A DNA stretch of 64,000 nt, taken from NCBI GenBank assembly GCA_050951725.1, contig JBMNJO010000012.1, positions 124,001 to 188,000 of the forward strand, given 5' to 3'. Under the pieces are notes generated by a model. The model saw only the letters and a list, made by a program, of their open reading frames with translations, did not search any database and was not told the origin of the DNA. Below, one piece after another: positions 45,250 through 53,755 of this stretch. Numbering within the stretch: the first letter of the stretch is position 1; the number at the start of each line of letters is the position of its first letter. This stretch comes from DTU052 sp050951725. GTDB lineage: Bacteria > Bacillota > Syntrophomonadia > Syntrophomonadales > DTU052. A program made the position numbers and the translations under genes.

Positions 45250-45451
45250 CCGGACTATATATTTGAATATAGTCCGGCGTTCTATCGGTGATAGAACGGG
45301 TAGCTAAAGGATTAGCTGCCGGGAGTGTAGTCTTTGGCTTTCTTCCCCATTGCCAGACAGGGGACTGGTATCCCTGATCATACAACTAAGCTGCGGAGTA
45401 ACCGTCTCCGAGGTTAATCTGCCAGTGCTCTTCCTGCCAGGTGGCTACACT
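45250..45451 (-). promoter_or_regulatory. Structured leader of the DUF169 gene with tandem hairpins
   Basis: Two perfect hairpins abut: CCGGACTATAT (45250-45260) with ATATAGTCCGG (45267-45277), and CGTTCTATC (45278-45286) with GATAGAACG (45290-45298). Upstream on the minus strand, a 7-bp closing helix AGTGTAG/CTACACT (about 45323-45329 with 45445-45451) encloses about 115 nt. Inside are smaller stems CGGAG/CTCCG and AGGG/CCCT. The layout looks like an aptamer followed by an expression platform just before the ribosome binding site. I could not match it to a known riboswitch class. 45452-45777 shows nothing else. Confidence 0.4.
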
Positions 45452-45777
45452 TGACAGTTATCCCATGCTACCAAAAACGCAGGCTTTTCACCTTCCTTTC
45501 GTAATCTGGTTAACGTACCCTATTACACTGTAACCAGTGATGACGAATGCAATATGCCTGTCACCTGACTGGTGACAGCCTGTCACACTGCCTTTCCAGC
45601 ATACCCATCGTTTATATTATGGTGGATAAATAAGGGTTCATCAATGCATTCAGCAGTCCAGGGAGAGGAATAAGGGTAGAAATGAGGCGCCAGCTGTCAA
45701 AATCGGTAACTGCCGCCCCGCTGCTGCATCTTCAGTATAAAGAGCTAATACATACTACCTGGTAGGTATCAAAACCT

Positions 45778-46542
45778 TCATTTCTTCATGCCTGTGTAGA
45801 TCAGAACAGCATCCCGCAAGAATACAGCCAGGCCCGGTTGGTCCTTGTCATAGTATGCGGTGAATCTCTCATCATCCACATACATCTGGGCCAAGCCAGC
45901 ATGTGCTTCTTTGCTGTAGGTGTTCCAGGTGTAGCTGAGCCACTGACGGTGCAGGTCCGCCGCTTTCTGGGCCAGTTCACCACCTGGGTCACCAGTGGCG
46001 AATGCTTCCTTAAGCGTATCCATCACCTTGACACTCAGCTTTTCAAACTCGGCATACTGTTCCTCAGTCATGTTCATGAATTTCTCGTTGGACTGATTCA
46101 CGGTCTCCTCGCCGTATTTGGCCCGGATTTCCTCGCCATACTTTTTCTCATTCTCCTCAATGAGTTTTTGTTTAAGGCCCGCGAATTTTTCGGTATCGCT
46201 CATGGTAATCCTCCCTTCAGCCGCAGCTATGGTTTTTTCAACATTGGCTATCAACAGATTCAGCTGCTGTCTCTTGTCGAGGAGTTTTTGACGGTGCAGT
46301 TTCAATGCCGTCAACGCGTCAAAAGATGGTGCGGTTAGTATATCCTTAATAATATCCAGACGAACCCCCAGCGTTCTGTATAACAAAATCTGCTGCAGCC
46401 GGTCGACTTCGGCCTGACTATAGATCCGGTATCCTGATGAGTTGATTCTGGCGGGCTTAAGAATTCCAATCTCATCATAATACCGCAGGGTTCTGGTGCT
46501 GACACCCGCCAATTGAGCCAGTTTCTGAACTGTGTACTCCAA
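45778..46542 (-). CDS. MerR-family regulator with TipA-type effector domain
   Basis: A 254-residue regulator. The MerR winged helix-turn-helix (about 1-70, VSTRTLRYYDEIGILKPARI then SGYRIYSQAEVDRLQQI) and the dimerisation coiled coil (to about 115) are followed by a TipAS domain (about 130-250, EEQYAEFEKLSVKVMDTLKE). In TipA this domain binds thiopeptide-type antibiotics. The TTG at 46542 is chosen: GGGGGTGA precedes it, and the promoter leaves no room for a start further upstream. The promoter has the 19-bp spacer and dyad of MerR-type autoregulation. The target may be itself and an unlinked transporter. Confidence 0.9.
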   Translation of the reverse strand: MEYTVQKLAQLAGVSTRTLRYYDEIGILKPARINSSGYRIYSQAEVDRLQQILLYRTLGVRLDIIKDILTAPSFDALTALKLHRQKLLDKRQQLNLLIANVEKTIAAAEGRITMSDTEKFAGLKQKLIEENEKKYGEEIRAKYGEETVNQSNEKFMNMTEEQYAEFEKLSVKVMDTLKEAFATGDPGGELAQKAADLHRQWLSYTWNTYSKEAHAGLAQMYVDDERFTAYYDKDQPGLAVFLRDAVLIYTGMKK

Positions 46543-46564
46543 CGCAATCACCCCCGACAACATC

Positions 46565-46595
46565 ACTATATACCTTTACGTTACGTCAAGGTCAA
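46565..46595 (-). promoter_or_regulatory. MerR-type promoter and operator dyad
   Basis: On the minus strand, -35 TTGACC (46595-46590) and -10 TATAGT (46570-46565) are 19 bp apart, the over-long spacing activated by MerR-family proteins. The spacer region carries the dyad ACCTTGAC-GTAAC-GTAAAGGT (46592-46572). The MerR gene starts 23 nt below the -10. Confidence 0.75.
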
Positions 46596-46808
46596 CAGCT
46601 TAAACGGGTATAAAATTGCATTAACCATATTGTTTTCATGGTTGGCTATGCCTACTGCGGCATGGAGGGTAACCATAGCTTGCCGGTGTGAACGCGTTAT
46701 TGCACGTCGGCTCACCCTGAATGAGCTTGCATAAGGGACGACTCTTTTTCGGGGGACCAATGAAGATCGCTTTCGTTTCCGCCACAGCTTTAGGAGGTGG
46801 TGCGTGTC

Positions 46809-47969
46809 TTAGCGGTATTTCCCCCGGTATAGACGGGTGAAAATATCGGCAACCGGGTTGTCTCTCCTTAAGTCAACTGCCTTATGCAGGCAGAGCTCAT
46901 GACAGCACATGCATTCGATGCAGGAACTGTAGTCTATTTTTTTGGATTCCTGGTCTATGGCCTGGACCGGGCAGCTTTCAACACACATATTGCATCCCTT
47001 GCAGAGCCGGGGATTGATCCGGGGCCTGGTTTTTAAGAAGTCGATCAGTCTAACCAGTACCGCGTGATTACGTCGTTTGGAACTGCGAAACCTTTTGGGA
47101 TATTTAAAGTTTCGGAGCAGGGGAGGTGAATCATAATCCCCGTCGATCTCGATGTTTTCGGGATCAGATTCTCCTAACTGCCTCTCCCGGGCACTTATTA
47201 GGATTGGAACATCCTCGACCTCCATGCCCAGCATGGCCACCGCCACCGTATCGAGAGCCAGCGGATCAGTGCTGATCAGGATTTTCCCTGCATGGTACAC
47301 CTCACCAGCGGTTGGCCCTTCCCCCTGCATGGCGGTGATTCCGTCCATTATATGCAGGCCGACCTTGGTCGCCAGGTGGATATCCGCAATGGTTTCTCCC
47401 AGGTCTCTTGGATCAGGCGCGAGACGGTGATACTCAGCTTTTCTCAGTCCGGGAATGCAGCCAAACAGGTTCTTGACCGCCCCGGTATAAATCCCTGCTG
47501 AATGGGTTTTCAGCTTGGGCAGGTTAATCACAAAGTCAGCATCAAACATGGGGCGGGCCAGGTACATCCGGTCAAATCGGCCGCTGGCAGGTGTGACTTC
47601 CATTACCCCTTCCTTATCAAAGTTCTTTATTATCGCCCCTTCTTCCCGGGCCATCTTTACCAGACCGGATACAATTAAGCTCTGGGCGGTGGGAGCAATT
47701 CCTGCTATTGCCCCTCCGGAGCTGTCTCCGATCCAGACGATGCACCCCCGCTCCTTTAGAATCTGAGTCAGGGCGCGAACAAACTCGGAGTGGGTAACAG
47801 CGGCGGTGTCAGAATCCTTGGGGCCGATCAGGTTTACCTTCAAGAGGACTCTCATTCCCGGTGAAACAAAACTCTCCCAACCACCCAGGAGTTCCATCCC
47901 GGATTCCAAACGGCTTTTAATCAAATCAGGGTCATAGGTGGTACAGTTCTTGATGATTACTCGGCTCAA
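46809..47969 (-). CDS. DUF362 protein with C-terminal two-cluster ferredoxin domain
   Basis: A 386-residue cytosolic protein. Residues 1-300 are the DUF362 domain (RVLLKVNLIGPKDSDTAAVT, NLPKLKTHSAGIYTGAVKNL). The C-terminal 65 residues hold two 4Fe-4S motifs: CKGCNMCVESCPVQAI and CIECMCCHELC. DUF362-ferredoxin proteins are common in anaerobes. Roles in electron transfer or cofactor handling are suspected, none proven for this type. The start ATG is at 47969. The 240-nt gap downstream (46567-46808), before the MerR-type gene, shows no further gene. Confidence 0.88.
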   Translation of the reverse strand: MSRVIIKNCTTYDPDLIKSRLESGMELLGGWESFVSPGMRVLLKVNLIGPKDSDTAAVTHSEFVRALTQILKERGCIVWIGDSSGGAIAGIAPTAQSLIVSGLVKMAREEGAIIKNFDKEGVMEVTPASGRFDRMYLARPMFDADFVINLPKLKTHSAGIYTGAVKNLFGCIPGLRKAEYHRLAPDPRDLGETIADIHLATKVGLHIMDGITAMQGEGPTAGEVYHAGKILISTDPLALDTVAVAMLGMEVEDVPILISARERQLGESDPENIEIDGDYDSPPLLRNFKYPKRFRSSKRRNHAVLVRLIDFLKTRPRINPRLCKGCNMCVESCPVQAIDQESKKIDYSSCIECMCCHELCLHKAVDLRRDNPVADIFTRLYRGKYR

Positions 47970-48186
47970 AGCTCGTAGGCTCCTTTCCCTGGCTGCATGG
48001 CCATAAGTGGCAAGGTTCGGGTCACGGATATTTTCATCTTATGATATTATCGGCTATGTGACGAATATCATGACTAAAACTGAGGGTTGGGGCATAATCC
48101 CTGCCGGGAATTGCTTAGATCTTTGGTTCCTGTTCCCCCTGGTTTAGTCTTGTCTGCTGGTGCAATATTAATGTTTTCAAATATTT

Positions 48187-50090
48187 GATTCCACTGCAAA
48201 AACAGGTTGTTTAACCCCTATGGGGGTTTTCAATAGTAAAAATTGTCTTGAGCAGATAGCTCAAAAAGTTCTTTTTCAACTGAAGATCGCTAATTTAGAC
48301 CTCCATTACTATGGTTTTGTGTTCGTTAACCTAAATTTGGGCATAATATCCCTGCTTTTGGCCTTTTCGGCTTCCTTAGCTTGCCCAGAGCCATCCGGGA
48401 AAACTGCTTAATATTTCGGGCTATAATTTTGTAAGCAGTGACCAAGTAAGTTTTTAGCACGCCACGTGTGTAAAGGTTATTCAGATCTTCCCCTCTTTTT
48501 AGAGCGGAGTTGGTTGCTTCGATTCCAGCACGATAACTGGTGTTTTCACGTCTGACCGCAATATTGTGTATTTGATCTCTAACCCGGTCAGCCTGGATGG
48601 TTTTTAAACTAACCCGTAATATCCGGTCTTTCTTCTGGGTCTTTACTGGACATATATCAAAATTCGGGCATCCTTGGCAATCCTCGTGTTTGAAGTGGCA
48701 ACTGCTAGTCTTGGAACCGGGATTGAAATCGCTTCTAAATGGGATCTTGCCCTGGGGACAACTGATTATTTTCATATCATCATCAAACTTAAAACTGGTT
48801 GTGGAAAGTTTATCTGATGGAGCCTTACGTCCGGTCATATCTGTATAGTGTAGGTTAACCTCTAGCTCATCTGCCATTTCTATGACCTCTTGGCCGTAGT
48901 AACCTCCATCTAAGTAGATGTCCTTTACATCCGTCCTTTGTTTGATGATGGGTATGCGCTCCTTAGCCATCTCTACATCGCTGATGTTATTGGGTTGTAC
49001 TGAAAAGTCGGTAATCACCTGAATCGGGTTTTCTTTGCTACTGGTTTCGCTCACGTTTAAAACGTAGCCGCTATGGTTCTTACCCGCTTTGTTACGGAAG
49101 GTAGCGTCACTATCATAAGCTGATTGCAGGGAACCGCTTTCAATTTCACTACTGGGCTTGGCGAGCCATATTCCCTTAGATTCATCGAAGGCAGCCTGTT
49201 CGCCTAGAAAACGCTTAAGCAGAACCATTTCTCGTTTTGAAGCAAGGTTACGATCCTTATTTGCCAAGTTATCTACCTCTTGCATGAGGTTAAGGACTTT
49301 CTGGAACCTGCTTTCCAGTTCCTGATTTCTAGTTCTGTATAGTAAATCAGTTCTGAAGCTATCTCTTAACACTTGTTTGAGATTATCGGAAAGCATGTTA
49401 GAAGCAATGCCTCTTACCGCTTGAACCAATACATCCAGGGCTAACGAGAGTCTACCGGCTTTCTTGATATTGGGAGAAATCAAGGTAGAATCCATACGCT
49501 GGTCATCGGTTTTTATCCCGGCTTGTTCGATAAAATTCTTGGTTAGGATTTCAAACTGTTGGAAAATCACTTCATCTTGCTCGGGATACTCTAATATGTG
49601 CCTATAAACTCTTTCTCTGAATTCGTAAAGGGTACGTTCAGCCAGGTAAACCTCACCCAGGTTTCTTATACCTAGGGCATAATTGACCTGGAAGTTAAAG
49701 TAGAACTGCTCGATTAATTCTTGATCAGTATAACCAAACATGTTTTTGATAATCTCTAATGACATCAGTATATTAACTGGAACATTGGGTCTGCCGGTAT
49801 CAAGACAATACATGGGGGCAAACAGATCTTCGTTGATTTTACAAAAAACATGTTCATAGAAAACTGGTGCCCAGGTTTTGTTTAGTAGTTTGGCTACACT
49901 TGGTCTCATGGACTGGTAATGGCTAAAAAGTTCATCTTGATAGTGACTATCGTTTTTACGGAACATACTGCAAAACCACCCTAAAGTTAGTTTATCTTTT
50001 ATTTGCTTTAAATATCTAACTATTACTTCAATATTCACAGTGGTTTATCCTGCTGTTTTACAATATTTTTGGGGTTTTTGCAGTGGAATC
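48187..50090 (-). mobile_element. IS1182-type insertion sequence
   Basis: Inverted ends match over 17 bp: GATTCCACTGCAAAAAC at 48187-48203 and its reverse complement at 50074-50090. ATATTT flanks both sides (48181-48186 and 50091-50096), a likely 6-bp target duplication. The element is 1904 bp, holds one transposase, and appears complete. It sits between the DUF362 gene and the hydrolase gene and interrupts no recognisable gene. 47970-48180 upstream holds nothing else I can support. Confidence 0.85.
48326..50038 (-). CDS. IS1182-family transposase
   Basis: A 570-residue DDE transposase. An N-terminal domain typical of IS1182 (VPVNILMSLEIIKNMFGYTDQELIEQF split over this region) is followed by the catalytic core. 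That core has TDDQRMDSTLISPNIKKAGR (first Asp) and DVKDIYLDGGYYGQEVI (second Asp). A cysteine-rich insert (CQGCPNFDICPVKT) precedes the segment ENTSYRAGIEATNSALKRGE, which holds the final Glu. The frame is intact. The GTG start at 50038 has a weak AGGAT; an ATG 24 codons later is possible. It is flanked by matching inverted ends. Confidence 0.93.
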   Translation of the reverse strand: MNIEVIVRYLKQIKDKLTLGWFCSMFRKNDSHYQDELFSHYQSMRPSVAKLLNKTWAPVFYEHVFCKINEDLFAPMYCLDTGRPNVPVNILMSLEIIKNMFGYTDQELIEQFYFNFQVNYALGIRNLGEVYLAERTLYEFRERVYRHILEYPEQDEVIFQQFEILTKNFIEQAGIKTDDQRMDSTLISPNIKKAGRLSLALDVLVQAVRGIASNMLSDNLKQVLRDSFRTDLLYRTRNQELESRFQKVLNLMQEVDNLANKDRNLASKREMVLLKRFLGEQAAFDESKGIWLAKPSSEIESGSLQSAYDSDATFRNKAGKNHSGYVLNVSETSSKENPIQVITDFSVQPNNISDVEMAKERIPIIKQRTDVKDIYLDGGYYGQEVIEMADELEVNLHYTDMTGRKAPSDKLSTTSFKFDDDMKIISCPQGKIPFRSDFNPGSKTSSCHFKHEDCQGCPNFDICPVKTQKKDRILRVSLKTIQADRVRDQIHNIAVRRENTSYRAGIEATNSALKRGEDLNNLYTRGVLKTYLVTAYKIIARNIKQFSRMALGKLRKPKRPKAGILCPNLG

Positions 50091-50235
50091 ATATTTGGGC
50101 AGCAGCAAGCCGTAAACCCTGGTCTGGCGGGTAATCGGCCACAGTATGAAGGTGATCCTGATTGAATATGGAATATTACTCATAGTTGTTTCCGATGCCC
50201 AACCCAGATTAAATCAAACAGTAGGGGGATTTATT

Positions 50236-51141
50236 ATGGTAACGGAGATGCCGTTAAACGTCAAAGAACAATACCCGTTTCAAGCCCGCTACCTGAAGGT
50301 TAACGGGCGGATTATGCACTACCTTGATGAAGGTAAGGGGGAGCCCATTCTCCTTCTACACGGCAACCCAACCTGGACTTTTCTGTACCGCAAGTTCATT
50401 CCCATTCTGGTCGAGGCGGGATACCGGGTGATCAGTCCCGACCTGATCGGCCTGGGGATGTCAGAGAAACCCTGTAATGACTATTACAATTCCCTGCTGC
50501 ACCACACCTCTAACCTTGATCAGCTGGTCAAAAAACTTGATTTGAAGAACGTCACTCTGGTTATGCAGGACTGGGCCGGACCGATTGGGCTGGGGTACAT
50601 CATGAGAAGACGGGAAAACGTGAAGGCCATGTTGCTGATGAGTACCTGGGCCTGGACGGATGTCTCACCCTTTCACAGCTCGATTTTCCCCTGGCGGATG
50701 ATGCACGCGCCGGTGGTGGGACCGTACCTCCTGCAGCGCCGCAATGCCTTGACTGAGAGAGGCCTCTGGTTAAGCGTGGTAAACCGGGATAAGATGACCG
50801 AAGAGGTTATCGATGGCTATCGTTTTCACCTGCAGTCTTACGATGAGCGCGGGGCTTTTCTGCGTTTTCCCCGTATGATACCCCTGGGGGAGAAAAACAA
50901 GGAGAATACCGGCTATCACATCATCAAAGAGATCGAAGAGCAGTTACCGGGGCTTGATATCCCGGCCTTGATCATCTGGGGAGAACCGGATGATGTGTTT
51001 CCCAGGGAGTGGGCCGAGCGTTTCTATGAGATCCTTCCCAATGCCCAAAAGCCCATTTATATTCAGGCCAAGCATTTTATCCAGGAGGACGAGCCGGAGT
51101 TCATCTCCCGGGAACTGGTCCGGTTTTTAGAATCGCTGTAA
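50236..51141 (+). CDS. Alpha/beta hydrolase, haloalkane dehalogenase-like
   Basis: A 301-residue alpha/beta hydrolase. HGNPTW (residues 42-47) supplies the oxyanion-hole Asn/Trp. The nucleophile motif is MQDWAGP with Asp112 followed by Trp113, the pattern of haloalkane dehalogenases. The acid is probably in WGEPDDVFP and the histidine in AKHFIQED. An aspartate nucleophile with Trp next to it favours dehalogenase chemistry, but related epoxide hydrolases exist and the substrate is unknown. ATG 50236 follows AGGGGGA; an in-frame ATG at 50146 has none. It is followed after 13 nt by a small gene. Confidence 0.85.
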   Translation: MVTEMPLNVKEQYPFQARYLKVNGRIMHYLDEGKGEPILLLHGNPTWTFLYRKFIPILVEAGYRVISPDLIGLGMSEKPCNDYYNSLLHHTSNLDQLVKKLDLKNVTLVMQDWAGPIGLGYIMRRRENVKAMLLMSTWAWTDVSPFHSSIFPWRMMHAPVVGPYLLQRRNALTERGLWLSVVNRDKMTEEVIDGYRFHLQSYDERGAFLRFPRMIPLGEKNKENTGYHIIKEIEEQLPGLDIPALIIWGEPDDVFPREWAERFYEILPNAQKPIYIQAKHFIQEDEPEFISRELVRFLESL

Positions 51142-51154
51142 AGGAGTGAGGTTC

Positions 51155-51571
51155 ATGCAATGGATTCAATTTGATAACAAACTGGCTGGATATCGCCGGG
51201 AACTGGTACTTACCGAAACCAGACTGGACCATTACGATGAGTTTCGTCAGTTCTTCCGCCAGGAGCTTAATCTGCAGCCGGAGGACGTGGATGGGGGTAG
51301 AAACCATTACTTCCAGGCCGAGAGCGGTCGGGTTTATGAACTCATATTTGTGGGCAAGACCGGACGTCTTTTCCCTGCAGGGCTGGAGATCCTGCTGCTG
51401 GTTAAGGACATAGACCCTCTTCCGGATGAGGATGAGATAGATAAGGACCTGTGGGAATTTCTCCGGTGGATGATCAGTGGGGTCGGTGGCGAATGGACGG
51501 TGGAGGCCCTGGAATCGACGGGCTATCTGTACCGGGTACCCTTTGCTAAACGCCCGGCAAGGAACAAGTAG
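51155..51571 (+). CDS. Hypothetical protein downstream of the hydrolase
   Basis: A 138-residue soluble protein that I do not recognise. It is rich in acidic and aromatic residues, with no signal peptide or membrane segment. Segments such as YELIFVGKTGRLFPAGLEIL suggest an alpha/beta fold. AAAGGAG lies 8 nt before the ATG. The short gap to the hydrolase gene points to co-transcription and perhaps a linked role. After it, about 140 nt contain no gene before the convergent thioesterase. Confidence 0.7.
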   Translation: MQWIQFDNKLAGYRRELVLTETRLDHYDEFRQFFRQELNLQPEDVDGGRNHYFQAESGRVYELIFVGKTGRLFPAGLEILLLVKDIDPLPDEDEIDKDLWEFLRWMISGVGGEWTVEALESTGYLYRVPFAKRPARNK

Positions 51572-51712
51572 GGCATTAGATTCCCTCACGATACCCTGAC
51601 TAACAGGTTTTGGAGACCTGAATTGTAAAAAGCCCTTTTAACGCAGCCATGCCCTTGAAGGCGAAAGGAGGGCAATCCCTGGACCGGGGAGAGCGCTGCA
51701 GGGTATGTGCCA

Positions 51713-52147
51713 TCACGGCTTTACCGGACCGGCATTGACAAAACAGCCCTGGGCGGTAGCTATAATACGATCCTTGCTGGTTACGGTGGCTTTGGTGAAG
51801 ATCACCCGTGACCCAATGGAAACCACCTCTGCCTCAACCACGACCTCAGCACCTACCTGGGGAGAGTTAATAAGATGCAGGGTTAGTTCGGCCGTAACCG
51901 GCCTGTTGCCGGTAGTGGCTATAGCGGTCCCCATAGCGGTATCCGCCATGGTGGCAATGACGCCACCATGGGGTTTTCCCTGGGCATTACAATGCTGTTC
52001 GCTGAGTACCAAACGGTGTCGGGCCCAGCCCCTGCCCAATCCGGTGGGCCTGAGACCCAGCATATTGTAGAACAGACCCTTTAGATTATGATCGATCAAC
52101 GCATTGAAGAGATCTTCCTCCAGGCCCCGGTTTTCAATCTCAGACAT
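51713..52147 (-). CDS. PaaI-like hotdog-fold acyl-CoA thioesterase
   Basis: A 144-residue hotdog protein of the PaaI/YdiI type, hydrolysing acyl- or aroyl-CoA. The central helix HGGVIATMADTAMGTAIAT carries the catalytic region (N-x-x-G-x-x-HGG is seen as NAQGKPHGG). The strand VTAELTLHLINSPQVGAEVV is typical. The substrate is unknown. It starts with ATG behind AAAGGAGCC. It is alone: the upstream neighbour is a MITE-like repeat and the downstream neighbour is convergent. Confidence 0.88.
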   Translation of the reverse strand: MSEIENRGLEEDLFNALIDHNLKGLFYNMLGLRPTGLGRGWARHRLVLSEQHCNAQGKPHGGVIATMADTAMGTAIATTGNRPVTAELTLHLINSPQVGAEVVVEAEVVSIGSRVIFTKATVTSKDRIIATAQGCFVNAGPVKP

Positions 52148-52233
52148 AGCATTGGCTCCTTTGAATACTGCGCAGTTAAACCTTTAACTTGGCATTCGTA
52201 TCTAAAGAATGAGACCTTGCAGCGCAATTCTTG

Positions 52234-52337
52234 ATTCCCCTGCGAAAATCCCAAATTATAATGTGTTGCATCATGCGAAGTAAAGGACGAGTATTTATGT
52301 ATTCAAACTTACGCATCACAACTTTTCGCAGGGGAAT
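52234..52337. repeat. MITE-like element, copy B, with 15-bp terminal inverted repeats
   Basis: ATTCCCCTGCGAAAA (52234-52248) and its exact reverse complement (52323-52337) bound a 104-bp element without coding capacity. Reverse-complemented, it aligns with copy A at 15882-15959 and, over 36 nt, with copy C at 28888-28925. It lies between the thioesterase and the MacB-like permease. Confidence 0.65.
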
Positions 52338-52390
52338 TAACCCTTGTCAAACCTCAAATTCGGAAGTTTCCTATGCTATAACCCAACCGA

Positions 52391-53755
52391 TTATTCGTTT
52401 CGTATCGCTTCCAGGGCACTGAGGTTCATCGCCCGGCGTGCGGGGAGATAACCGGAGACAACTCCGATCAAGGTTGCGAAAAGAACGGCTGCCAATGCCA
52501 GTTGCGGAAGTATTACTGACATTTGTCCAACACCGCCAGGGGAAAACTGGCCGGCAAAGTGAGCATAGCCCTTGTTCAGCCCGATAGAAATCAGGTAGCT
52601 TAGAACGATGCCGATTACTCCCCCGCCAAAGCCGATCATAGCTGCTTCCAGTAAGAACAGTTTTCTTAGATCTGCGATATCAGCCCCCAGGACCTTGATA
52701 ATACCAATTTCCCGGGTTCTTTCGTAGATACTCATCATCATGGTATTGGCAATGCCGATGGCAGCAACCAAAAGGCTGACTGCTCCAATGGCCCCCAGAA
52801 TGGCCATGATGGTTCGTGATTGCTTCTGCATTGATTCCAGTATGTCAGAAAGGCTGGAGGTCTGGTACCCCATATCCTTAATCTGCTGTTGAACCGCTTC
52901 CACCTGATTTATGTCCAGGGCCTTGACCCGAATCGACGAATACTGGTCTTCCTGACTATTCCTGGATGGTCTCTGACCTGTGGCCCGCTGGTCTTCCTTA
53001 ATGATTTCCTCGAGGACCTTCAGATTCATATAGGCGTTGTAATCCTTTTCATCATTGGATTGTTTAAGAATACCCACTCCTTTGGCCTCATGAGGCTCAG
53101 GAGGCTTATAATTCGGGTCAGGGTTGGAGCGGCGCGGCTCACCATAATTGTGATCAGTGCTGATCATGAGTTTTCCGCTCATGAGGTCTACCGGGGGTTT
53201 CGGCTCGGGTTGATCCGGTCCCGCCCGAAAGTACATGCCTCGCATATGTTGATCTCCCCTTGACCGGGGATTATAAAAGTTGAAAGCCACCATCTTACCG
53301 AATACTATGGCGTTCTTGTCAGAGCTCAGGAGTAGTCGGCCTTCTTCTGCCTCAAAATCAAAAGCTTCCATAACCTCAGGGTCGATTCCGATTATCGAAA
53401 CTCCACCCACCATCCTGCCGGAGACTATTTTCATATAGCTGTTTTTCTGGGCCATGACTGCCTGAACGCCAGGTATGGCTTTGAAAGCGGTCACCGCATC
53501 CTCATCAAGTCTGGCTGGCTGGGCGGTTTGCTGGGTGTCGCCATAGCCGCCATACGAAGTATATACCTGGATAACATTGAGGCTGCCCATTTGCGCGAGC
53601 TGTTCTTTGAAGCTTTTCTCCATGGCCAAGCCAAGTGAAAGCATTACGACTATGGAGGCGGTACCGATAACCACTCCCAGTACGGTAAGGAAGGCTCTGG
53701 TCTTTCGCCGCATTAAATTTCGAAAACTCATGGAAATGAGATCCAGGCTATTCAT
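52391..53755 (-). CDS. MacB-like ABC transporter permease (FtsX domain)
   Basis: A 454-residue permease with one N-terminal helix (about 18-40, FLTVLGVVIGTASIVVMLSL). A large extracytoplasmic MacB-PCD-like domain (about 45-310) precedes the C-terminal three-helix FtsX domain (LGAIGAVSLLVAAIGIANTM, then GFGGGVIGIVLSYLISIGL). It ends with the coupling motif LPARRAMNLSALEAIRNE. Such permeases do not import; they use ATP to drive extracytoplasmic machinery or export. It overlaps the CARDB/NEW3-domain gene by 8 nt. With the ATPase at 55440 they form one operon. Confidence 0.9.
   Translation of the reverse strand: MNSLDLISMSFRNLMRRKTRAFLTVLGVVIGTASIVVMLSLGLAMEKSFKEQLAQMGSLNVIQVYTSYGGYGDTQQTAQPARLDEDAVTAFKAIPGVQAVMAQKNSYMKIVSGRMVGGVSIIGIDPEVMEAFDFEAEEGRLLLSSDKNAIVFGKMVAFNFYNPRSRGDQHMRGMYFRAGPDQPEPKPPVDLMSGKLMISTDHNYGEPRRSNPDPNYKPPEPHEAKGVGILKQSNDEKDYNAYMNLKVLEEIIKEDQRATGQRPSRNSQEDQYSSIRVKALDINQVEAVQQQIKDMGYQTSSLSDILESMQKQSRTIMAILGAIGAVSLLVAAIGIANTMMMSIYERTREIGIIKVLGADIADLRKLFLLEAAMIGFGGGVIGIVLSYLISIGLNKGYAHFAGQFSPGGVGQMSVILPQLALAAVLFATLIGVVSGYLPARRAMNLSALEAIRNE

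Noticed and set aside
45323..45451. Molybdenum-cofactor or cobalamin riboswitch upstream of the DUF169 gene
   Set aside because: The closing helix and hairpins are real, but the conserved cores of these classes are not seen.
46513..46734. A 73-codon open frame opposite the MerR gene start
   Set aside because: It overlaps the MerR-type promoter and start codon on the other strand and has no ribosome binding site.
50146..50235. Longer N-terminus for the haloalkane dehalogenase-like protein
   Set aside because: The ATG at 50236 has AGGGGGA at good spacing and family homology begins shortly after it.
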